Below are positions 1 through 5,023 of a stretch of DNA of 5,023 bases, piece by piece. The notes beneath the pieces were generated by a model, which saw only the letters and a list, made by a program, of their open reading frames with translations, did not search any database and was not told where the DNA came from. Each line of letters opens with the position of its first letter. Position 1 is the stretch's first letter. The position numbers and the translations under genes were made by a program. Source of the DNA: Microbacteriaceae bacterium (GTDB lineage: Bacteria; Actinomycetota; Actinomycetes; Actinomycetales; Microbacteriaceae); the NCBI GenBank assembly GCA_947486475.1, contig CANKTR010000067.1:1-5023 (forward strand), written 5' to 3'.

Positions 1-389
1 ACATCCGGCACAAGCCCCTCGGTCGCCCACATGCTCACGCCGCGAACTTCGTCTGGGTCAAGCACTCGCCCGGCCCCTTGGTAAGCAACGGACGAATCGA
101 GGTAACGATCTTGAATGACGACAGCCCCACGCTCGAGTGCCGGACGAACGACGGTCGCAATGTTGTGGGCGCGATCGGCCGCGTACAGCAGGGCTTCGGC
201 GCGCGATGCGATGTGTCCGCTCGAGTGCAGGACGATTTCGCGCAGTTCGTTCCCGAGGTCGGTACCGCCCGGTTCACGCGTGAAAACGACTTCGCGCCCC
301 TGAGCCGTGAACCACTCACCGATGAGTGCCGACTGCGTGCTTTTCCCCGTGCCGTCGCCTCCCTCGAGCGTGATGAACAATCCGGTCAT
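1..389 (-). CDS. tmk: Thymidylate kinase (dTMP kinase), N-terminal 129 residues; 3' end beyond window
   Basis: Phosphorylates dTMP to dTDP with ATP in the cytoplasm, a required step of dTTP synthesis. The frame is open from an ATG at 389-387 to the window edge, giving 129 complete codons; family members are about 200-215 residues, so the last third, including the LID region, is missing. Visible hallmarks are the P-loop GGDGTGKST (residues 10-18, K16), TREPGGT (37-43), the DRAHN segment (72-76) and the DRYLDSSVAYQG segment (94-105), which includes the DR(Y/F) motif and the thymidine-binding stretch. The start is set by the ATGA overlap with the topA stop and by the usual short lead into the P-loop (MTGLFITLEG). 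No strong Shine-Dalgarno sequence precedes it, so translation probably depends on ribosomes finishing topA. No frameshift or missing key residue is seen. Family assignment is firm; the C-terminus is unknown. Confidence 0.96.
   Translation of the reverse strand, partial: MTGLFITLEGGDGTGKSTQSALIGEWFTAQGREVVFTREPGGTDLGNELREIVLHSSGHIASRAEALLYAADRAHNIATVVRPALERGAVVIQDRYLDSSVAYQGAGRVLDPDEVRGVSMWATEGLVPD
386..389 (-). other. ATGA stop/start overlap coupling topA to tmk
   Basis: The topA stop codon TGA (388-386) and the tmk start ATG (389-387) overlap in the tetranucleotide ATGA on the minus strand. The bases just before it (ccgagccaagaa) contain no good Shine-Dalgarno sequence. This arrangement usually means termination-reinitiation, so tmk expression would follow topA translation. 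The overlap is seen directly; the coupling is inferred. Confidence 0.85.
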
Positions 390-3052
390 TTCTTGGCTCG
401 GGTCACTCGACGGATGGGCTTCTTTTTCGGAGCGGGACCCTTGGCACGGCGGTCCGCGATCAGTTCGACCGCACGTTCGTGCGAGACCTCTTCCGGGACT
501 TCGCCGGCCGGAATCGTTGCATTCGTCTCGCCGTCGGTGACATACGGGCCGAACTTGCCGCTCTTGACCTTGATGGGCTTGCCGCTCACGGGATCGGGCT
601 CGAGTTCTTTGATGCTCGACGCCGAACGAGACCCGTATTTGGGTTGCGCAAACAATTCGAGGGCTTGCTCGAGCGTTACGTCAAAGATGGCTTGTTCGTT
701 CTCGAGCGAACGTGAGTCGGTCCCCTTCTTCAAATACGGGCCGTAGGGCCCGTTCTGCGCCGTGATCGACTTTTCGGTTTCTGGGTCGATTCCGACGCCG
801 CGCGGAAGTTCGAACAACCGAATGCACGTTTCGAGGTCGACCGCGGTCGGGTCCATCGTCGAGAACAGCGATGCGGTGCGCGGCTTCGGGTCTTTGCCCT
901 TGACCTTGCGCGGGATGTATTCGGGCAGCGTGTAGACCGGCTCGTCGCCCTCGAGGATCTCGGGGTCGATCGGGCTTTCCTGGATGTACCCGCCGAATCG
1001 GCCGACGCGGGCCGTAATCATGTTGGTTCCGTCGGCGCTGACGCCAATTGCGCGCGACCCGGGTTCGGGGGCGTCACGCAATTCGCGGGCTTTCTCGAGC
1101 GTCAATTCGTCGGGGGCGAGGCCGTCCGGCACTGACACGTTTCGTTTTTCGTCTTCGCCGGTCTTAATCTCGAGATACGGGCCGAATTTGCCGCTGCGAA
1201 CAACAATGCCGTCGCCAAGCGGGAACGAATTCGCTTCGCGGGCGTCGATCGTGGCCTTCCAATCAACACAGGTGTTGACAAGACCCGCGTGCTCGCCCGT
1301 GCCGAAGTACCAGTGCTGCAGATAGTCGGTGCCCTTGAGTTCACCAATCGAGATGCGGTCGAGATCGTTTTCGAGTTCGGCGGTGAAGTCGTACTCGACG
1401 AAATCGGCATAAAAACGCTCGAGCAACGAGATCACCGCGAACGCCGTCCAGCCGGGAACGAGGGCAGTCCCACGCTTGGTCACGTATCCGCGTTCGAACA
1501 GCACCCCGATGATGTTGGCATACGTCGACGGACGACCAATGCCCCGTTCTTCAAGTGCCTTGACGAGGCTCGCTTCGGTGAATCGCGGTGGCGGAGAAGT
1601 TTCGTGTGGCTTCGGCGTGACCTCGGGAACAGTGAGAACATCGCCGACCGTGAGGTTCGGGATCTTCGATTCGTCGTCCGCGTCGTCGTTGCGATCGATG
1701 TCGTGACCCTCCTCGTAGGCGGCGAGGAATCCGCGAATCGTAATGGTCGTGCCCGCGGCCGACATCGTCGCGGTGCCCAGGGCGCCCACCGGCGCGGTCA
1801 TCGAGACGGAAACGGTTTCACCGGTCGCGTCGACCATTTGTGATGCAACGGTTCGCTTCCAAATCAGGTCATACAGGCGGGACTCGTCGGCCGACAGCAG
1901 TTTGCGCATCTCGTCGGGGGTTTTGAACGCGTCCCCCGCCGGTCGAATCGCTTCGTGGGCTTCTTGAGCGTTCTTGACTTTGGACTGGTACGTGCGTGGC
2001 TGGGCGGGGATCGATGCTTGCCCATACAGGGCGACCGCCTGCGAACGGGCCGCCGAAACGGCCTGAGCCGACAGCGAAATCGAGTCGGTTCGCATATAGG
2101 TGATGTGACCGTTTTGATACAGGCTCTGGGCGATGCGCATCGTGTCTCGCGACCCGAGGCGCAACTTGCGTCCCGCCTCTTGCTGCAGAGTCGACGTCGT
2201 GAAGGGCGCTGCCGGTCGGCGTGTGTAGGGCTTGGCCTCGACGGTGGACACCGTTGGGGCAGAGACCTCGAGGGCTTGCGCCAACTGACGAGCGGTCGCC
2301 TCATCGAGCACGGTTGCCGTGGTCGTCAGTTTGCCGGTGTCGTCGAAGTCGCGGCCCGTCGCGAGCTTGGCGTCGGCCAACTTGGTGACCTTGACCCCGA
2401 ACGATTCGCCCTGCTTGGTCATGACTGTTGCCACGACATCCCAATACGAGGCCGCGGTGAATGCTTGGCGCTCACGTTCGCGTTCGACAATCAGGCGAAG
2501 TGCCGGAGATTGCACGCGGCCAGCACTGAGTCCGCGGCCAACCTTGCTCCAGAGCACGGGAGACAACTGGTAGCCAAAAAGTCGGTCGAGAATTCGGCGA
2601 GTTTCCTGCGCGTCGACGAGAGGCATGTCGATTTCGCGCGGATTTTCAACCGCCTCCGTAATCGCGTCTTTGGTGATTTCGTGAAAGACCATTCGCTTGA
2701 CGGGAACCTTCGGCTTCAAGATTTCGAGCAGGTGCCAGGCAATTGATTCGCCTTCGCGGTCTTCATCGGTTGCGAGAAGCAATTGGTCGGCGTTTTTCAG
2801 GGCTTTTCGGAGATCGGTGATGGTCGACTTGGCTCTCGGCGTCTCTATATATAGAGGTGCGAATCCGTTATCGATGTCGACCCCGAATCGACCGTGCGTC
2901 GGCTTGAGTTCCGCCGGTACTTCCTTGGGCTGCACGAGATCGCGAACGTGACCGACCGAGGCCAAAACCTCGTAACCGTCGCCAAGGTATTTGGCGATGG
3001 TTTTCGCCTTCGCGGGTGATTCCACGATGACGAGTGTGTGCTTATCAGCCAC
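386..3052 (-). CDS. topA: DNA topoisomerase I (type IA), actinobacterial form
   Basis: Relaxes negatively supercoiled DNA by cutting one strand through a 5'-phosphotyrosine intermediate, and so balances gyrase. The protein has 888 residues. The Toprim domain covers about residues 1-125, with catalytic E11 in VIVESPAKAKTI and the acidic D96-E-D98-R-E100 motif that binds magnesium. The cleavage core covers about 135-570, with SAGRVQS (176-182) and active-site Y319 in ITYMRTDS, followed by R321. The C-terminus has no zinc-finger cysteine clusters; instead it carries four repeat cores: SGKFGPYLE (from 620), VGRFGGYIQ (from 683), NGPYGPYLK (from 766) and SGKFGPYVT (from 831). A short Lys/Arg-rich tail ends the protein (868-888). 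In mycobacterial TopA such repeats and basic tails bind DNA and aid processivity. The GTG start gives the standard MADKHTLVIVESPAKAK beginning and has an AGGAG site just upstream. The gene is first in an operon with tmk. Oddities are a 14-bp palindrome and rare codons at residues 66-73. Confidence 0.98.
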   Translation of the reverse strand: MADKHTLVIVESPAKAKTIAKYLGDGYEVLASVGHVRDLVQPKEVPAELKPTHGRFGVDIDNGFAPLYIETPRAKSTITDLRKALKNADQLLLATDEDREGESIAWHLLEILKPKVPVKRMVFHEITKDAITEAVENPREIDMPLVDAQETRRILDRLFGYQLSPVLWSKVGRGLSAGRVQSPALRLIVERERERQAFTAASYWDVVATVMTKQGESFGVKVTKLADAKLATGRDFDDTGKLTTTATVLDEATARQLAQALEVSAPTVSTVEAKPYTRRPAAPFTTSTLQQEAGRKLRLGSRDTMRIAQSLYQNGHITYMRTDSISLSAQAVSAARSQAVALYGQASIPAQPRTYQSKVKNAQEAHEAIRPAGDAFKTPDEMRKLLSADESRLYDLIWKRTVASQMVDATGETVSVSMTAPVGALGTATMSAAGTTITIRGFLAAYEEGHDIDRNDDADDESKIPNLTVGDVLTVPEVTPKPHETSPPPRFTEASLVKALEERGIGRPSTYANIIGVLFERGYVTKRGTALVPGWTAFAVISLLERFYADFVEYDFTAELENDLDRISIGELKGTDYLQHWYFGTGEHAGLVNTCVDWKATIDAREANSFPLGDGIVVRSGKFGPYLEIKTGEDEKRNVSVPDGLAPDELTLEKARELRDAPEPGSRAIGVSADGTNMITARVGRFGGYIQESPIDPEILEGDEPVYTLPEYIPRKVKGKDPKPRTASLFSTMDPTAVDLETCIRLFELPRGVGIDPETEKSITAQNGPYGPYLKKGTDSRSLENEQAIFDVTLEQALELFAQPKYGSRSASSIKELEPDPVSGKPIKVKSGKFGPYVTDGETNATIPAGEVPEEVSHERAVELIADRRAKGPAPKKKPIRRVTRAKK
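2843..2856. repeat. Perfect 14-bp AT-rich palindrome inside topA
   Basis: CTCTATATATAGAG reads the same on both strands. It lies within topA codons 66-70 (P-L-Y-I-E) in the Toprim domain, where it is spelled with CTA and ATA, codons that GC-rich actinobacteria rarely use; AGA follows at codon 73. The surrounding gene strongly prefers C- or G-ending codons, so the AT-rich core stands out. It could be a protein-binding or melting site, or chance. No function is assigned. Confidence 0.6.
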
Positions 3053-3056
3053 AGTT

Positions 3057-3061
3057 CTCCT
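3057..3061 (-). promoter_or_regulatory. Ribosome binding site of topA
   Basis: On the minus strand AGGAG (3061-3057) lies four bases before the GTG at 3052, within aaaaaggagaact. The spacing is slightly short but the match is strong, and it supports the GTG start, since there is no ATG at this point. Confidence 0.75.
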
Positions 3062-3130
3062 TTTTCTGCCCTACGGCGAGATTACCCCGAGCCACCGAGA
3101 TGCTTCTCACACCGAAGTGCAACATGTTTG

Positions 3131-3158
3131 CGAATAGCGACTATACACAGCCTGTCAA
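3131..3158 (-). promoter_or_regulatory. Candidate topA promoter(s)
   Basis: On the minus strand a consensus -35 hexamer TTGACA (3158-3153) is followed 16 bases later by TATTCG (3136-3131), a weak -10. Between them lies TATAGT (3145-3140), a much better -10 hexamer, but it is only 7 bases from TTGACA. Its own -35 would be a poor match further upstream, such as TTGCGT at a 19-base spacing. Either start would leave a topA leader of roughly 70-85 bases. The elements are visible; which one is used is not. Confidence 0.4.
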
Positions 3159-3173
3159 TGCCCAACGCAACCG

Positions 3174-3232
3174 AAGTATTCCCGTGGCGTGGCGACAAGG
3201 CTCAAATCCTGCAACCTGTGCCGCGAATACTT
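3174..3232. repeat. Spaced inverted repeat AAGTATTCNCG in the divergent intergenic region
   Basis: AAGTATTCCCG (3174-3184, plus strand) and AAGTATTCGCG (read on the minus strand from 3232 to 3222) match at 10 of 11 positions and are separated by 37 bases. They lie between the candidate topA promoter and the ATPase gene, where a regulator of the transport operon might bind. The arms are too far apart and too short for a convincing terminator or stable stem. The octamer ACCGAAGT also occurs twice in direct orientation (3111-3118 and 3170-3177), the second copy overlapping the left arm. An operator role is speculative. Confidence 0.35.
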
Positions 3233-3273
3233 TTGTTTCGCTAAAGTAGGAAGAAGGAAGCGCAACGACGCGT

Positions 3274-3279
3274 GAGGAG
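3274..3279 (+). promoter_or_regulatory. Ribosome binding site deciding the ATPase start
   Basis: GAGGAG ends seven bases before the ATG at 3287, an ideal distance. A longer in-frame start at GTG 3272 would place this site inside the coding region, so the ATG at 3287 is preferred. Confidence 0.8.
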
Positions 3280-3286
3280 AAGCAGT

Positions 3287-4300
3287 ATGAGCACCCAACC
3301 GGCGGTTCGCCTAACTGGTTTGACGAAATCCTTTGGTTCGGTCAACGCCGTCAGTGGAGTCAATCTCGACATCGCACCCGGAGAGTTCTTCTCAATGCTC
3401 GGGCCGTCCGGTTCCGGTAAGACCACTGTCCTCCGGATGATTGCCGGATTCGAGACGCCGACCTCGGGAACCGTCGAGTTGTTTGGAAAAGACGTCACTC
3501 AAGACGCACCGTTTGACCGCGATGTCAACACCGTCTTCCAGGATTACGCGCTGTTTCCCCACATGAGCGTTCTCGAGAATGTTGCCTACGGACTCCGGGT
3601 TCGCGGAGTCAAAACCGACGCACGTAACACTGCCGCTCGTGACGCCCTCGCGCTCGTTCGCCTCGAGGGCTACGGAGATCGCAAACCGACGCAACTTTCC
3701 GGCGGACAACGTCAGCGCGTCGCGTTGGCCCGTGCCTTGGTTGTCGAACCGAAAGTGTTGCTCCTTGACGAACCCCTCGGTGCACTGGACCTCAAATTGC
3801 GCGAACAGATGCAGGTCGAACTCAAGGAAATCCAACGCCGCCTCGGAATCACCTTTATTTTTGTCACTCACGATCAGGAGGAAGCCCTCACGCTCTCGGA
3901 TCGGATCGCCGTGTTCAATGAGGGCGGAATCGTCCAACTCGGAAATGCGGAGGACGTGTACCGTCGCCCCGGTACTCCGTTTGTCGCCAACTTTGTTGGC
4001 TCATCGGCGGTGTTCACGGCGGACGAAGCGAAAACCATCCTCGACCACAAGGGCGCCTGCGCGATTCGTCCAGAGCATCTCGAAATCGTCCGAGGGAAAG
4101 CGCCCGCCGGCACCATCGGACTCGTCGGGACTGTCGCCGAGACCATCTTCCTCGGAGCGTCCACTCGAATCATCGTCGACCTCGATGCCGGAAAGCGCGT
4201 GGCCGTGCTCGAGCAAAACGACCTCAACACCACCGATACGAAACTGGGTGCACAAGTGACCGTCGCCGTCCACCCTCGGTTCCTCGCGCCACTGACTTAA
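3287..4300 (+). CDS. ydcT: ABC importer ATP-binding subunit, YdcT/PotA family (polyamine-type)
   Basis: This 337-residue cytoplasmic ATPase would drive uptake through two permease subunits not present in the window. The nucleotide-binding domain fills about residues 1-235: Walker A GPSGSGKT (39-46), Q-loop Q85 in VFQDYALFPHMS, signature LSGGQRQR (137-144), Walker B VLLLDE (157-162) with catalytic E162, D-loop ALD (166-168) and switch H195 in FVTHDQEEAL. A C-terminal TOBE-type domain follows (about 240-335, with the RPEHLE segment), as in the spermidine/putrescine, Fe3+ and molybdate importer families. From memory, E. coli YdcT has the same length and shares long blocks with it (GEFFSMLGPSGSGKTT, RDVNTVFQDYALFPHMS, LGITFIFVTHDQ), so YdcT is a closer match than PotA. 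It is the first gene of a plus-strand operon divergent from topA and is followed after 32 bp by the binding-protein gene. The ABC family is certain; the substrate (polyamine or related amine) is inferred, and many pipelines would name it potA. Confidence 0.9.
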   Translation: MSTQPAVRLTGLTKSFGSVNAVSGVNLDIAPGEFFSMLGPSGSGKTTVLRMIAGFETPTSGTVELFGKDVTQDAPFDRDVNTVFQDYALFPHMSVLENVAYGLRVRGVKTDARNTAARDALALVRLEGYGDRKPTQLSGGQRQRVALARALVVEPKVLLLDEPLGALDLKLREQMQVELKEIQRRLGITFIFVTHDQEEALTLSDRIAVFNEGGIVQLGNAEDVYRRPGTPFVANFVGSSAVFTADEAKTILDHKGACAIRPEHLEIVRGKAPAGTIGLVGTVAETIFLGASTRIIVDLDAGKRVAVLEQNDLNTTDTKLGAQVTVAVHPRFLAPLT

Positions 4301-4320
4301 CCTCTCGAATAACACCAACA

Positions 4321-4326
4321 AAGGAG
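4321..4326 (+). promoter_or_regulatory. Ribosome binding site of the substrate-binding lipoprotein gene
   Basis: AAGGAG lies six bases before the ATG at 4333 in the 32-bp gap after the ATPase stop. It is a strong site, in keeping with the high expression binding proteins need relative to their ATPase. No terminator hairpin or separate promoter is visible in the gap, so the two genes are probably cotranscribed. Confidence 0.8.
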
Positions 4327-4332
4327 AAAGAA

Positions 4333-5023
4333 ATGCGCAACCCCATGACCCGGCGTGCCGGGTTTGCTGGACTCGCGGTCGCCTCGATCGTGATCCTCGC
4401 CGGCTGTGGCACAGGCGGATCTACCGCTGAAGGCCCCACCGCACTCACCGAACTCGGTGAACCCGAAGGTGCAGTCTCGATCCTCGCGTGGCCTGGCTAC
4501 GTTGAAGACGGCACCAACTACCCCGAATACGATTGGGTATCTGGCTTCGAAGCCGAAACCGGATGCATGGTCACGACCAAGACCTATGGAACGTCGGATG
4601 AGGCCGTCAGCCTCATGAAGACCGGGGATTACGATGTTGTTGCCGCCTCTGGTGACGCGTCACTTCGCATGATGGTCGCGGGAGATGTTCAGCCCGTCAA
4701 CACCGATCTCGTCCCCGCGTACGCGGGAATCTACGAGTTCCTGAAGAACCAGTCGCACAACACCTACAAGGAACAGTCCTACGGTGTTCCCCACGGCTAC
4801 GGCGCGAACCTCCTTCAGTACAACACCGAGGTTTTCCCCGAGGCTCCGACCTCATGGAGTGTCGTGTGGGATGCGAACAGCCCCCACGCAGGCAAGATCA
4901 CGGCATACGACTCACCCATCTACATCGCTGACGCAGCGCTGTACTTGATGAAGACGCAGCCTGACCTCGGAATCACGAACCCCTACGCACTCGACGAGAC
5001 GCAGTTCGCTGCGGCAATCGAAC
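4333..5023 (+). CDS. ydcS: ABC importer substrate-binding lipoprotein, YdcS/PotD family; C-terminus beyond window
   Basis: Extracytoplasmic solute-binding protein, open to the right edge after 230 complete codons (relatives have about 350-400). It has a lipoprotein signal peptide: basic start (MRNPMTRR), hydrophobic segment (about 11-23) and lipobox LAGC with lipidated C25, then a Gly/Ser/Thr-rich linker. The mature part begins a bacterial solute-binding fold: ILAWPGYVE (50-58), YDWVSGFEAETGC (66-78), TSDEAVSLM (87-95), YDVVAASGDASLRMM (100-114), YGVPHGYGANLLQYNT (150-165) and AYDSPIYIADAAL (191-203). These blocks match remembered E. coli YdcS nearly word for word (AWPGYIE, YDWVTQFEKETGC, ASGDASLR, GPIYIADAAL), more closely than PotD. 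W53 and Y56 sit where PotD has ligand-contacting W and Y residues, but PotD's following Ser-x-Tyr is replaced here by a Ser-Gly-Asp segment. Polyamine-like cargo is therefore plausible but unproven. Two permeases are expected downstream. Confidence 0.92.
   Translation, partial: MRNPMTRRAGFAGLAVASIVILAGCGTGGSTAEGPTALTELGEPEGAVSILAWPGYVEDGTNYPEYDWVSGFEAETGCMVTTKTYGTSDEAVSLMKTGDYDVVAASGDASLRMMVAGDVQPVNTDLVPAYAGIYEFLKNQSHNTYKEQSYGVPHGYGANLLQYNTEVFPEAPTSWSVVWDANSPHAGKITAYDSPIYIADAALYLMKTQPDLGITNPYALDETQFAAAIE

Noticed and set aside
78..746. Long plus-strand open frame (222 codons) opposite tmk and the end of topA.
   Set aside because: It is antisense to two well-supported genes, has low-complexity Arg/Ser-rich content and no recognisable domain. 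Long antisense frames are common in GC-rich genes.
1955..2746. Plus-strand open frame of 263 codons opposite topA.
   Set aside because: It lies wholly within topA on the other strand and its Arg/Gly-rich composition is typical of shadow frames. No domain was recognised.
3038..3244. Short plus-strand frames beginning in the 5' end of topA and crossing the intergenic region.
   Set aside because: They start inside topA antisense sequence, no good ribosome binding site was seen, and the translations resemble no known protein.
3242..3247. TAAAGT as a -10 hexamer for the ATPase operon.
   Set aside because: It fits TANNNT but has no recognisable -35 at 16-19 bases. TACTTT at 3228-3233 is equally plausible, so no plus-strand promoter is called.
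3272..3286. Five-codon N-terminal extension of the ATPase from a GTG start.
   Set aside because: It would bury the GAGGAG ribosome binding site in the coding region. The ATG at 3287 has ideal spacing and gives a family-typical N-terminus.
132..4213. CTCGAG occurs 14 times in the window (for example 132, 363, 701, 1094, 2267, 3572, 4208), against roughly 1.5-2 expected from base composition by my estimate.
   Set aside because: Thirteen of the fourteen are in-frame CTC GAG codon pairs for Leu-Glu in tmk, topA or the ATPase gene, so codon preference explains the excess without a special DNA motif.
4342..4371. Twin-arginine-like motif (TRRAGF) in the lipoprotein signal peptide.
   Set aside because: The phenylalanine is one position too far from the arginines and the rest of the Tat consensus is missing. 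A normal Sec lipoprotein signal with lipobox LAGC explains the segment.

Overview
The window looks like chromosomal core sequence from an actinobacterium of moderately high G+C content. The evidence is C- and G-ending codon preference, a long topoisomerase I whose C-terminus is built from GPYG/GKFGPY-type repeats instead of zinc fingers, and the topA-tmk gene pair that is common in Actinomycetota. The genus cannot be fixed from the sequence. No mobile element, tRNA, rRNA or CRISPR array is visible.

Left part (1-3052, minus strand): topA (DNA topoisomerase I, 888 residues, GTG start) is followed by tmk (thymidylate kinase). The two share a 4-bp ATGA stop/start overlap. tmk runs off the left edge after 129 codons. 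In many actinobacteria holB, for the clamp-loader delta' subunit, follows tmk, but that lies outside this window.

Middle (3053-3286): a 234-bp divergent intergenic region lies between topA and the rightward transport operon. It holds the ribosome binding sites of both first genes, a TTGACA-containing candidate topA promoter and a spaced inverted repeat (AAGTATTCNCG) that could be a regulatory site. No terminator-like hairpin was seen.

Right part (3287-5023, plus strand): an ABC-transporter ATPase (337 residues) is followed after 32 bp by a substrate-binding lipoprotein, which is cut by the right edge after 230 codons. Both proteins resemble the Escherichia coli YdcT/YdcS pair of the YdcSTUV polyamine-type importer more closely than PotA/PotD, judged from remembered E. 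coli sequences. The operon probably continues with two permease genes. The ATPase would power the permeases on the cytoplasmic side, and the lipoprotein would deliver ligand from outside the membrane.

No clearly new system was found. The points most worth a second look are the YdcST-like importer, a perfect AT-rich 14-bp palindrome made of rare codons inside topA, and the inverted repeat in the divergent promoter region.
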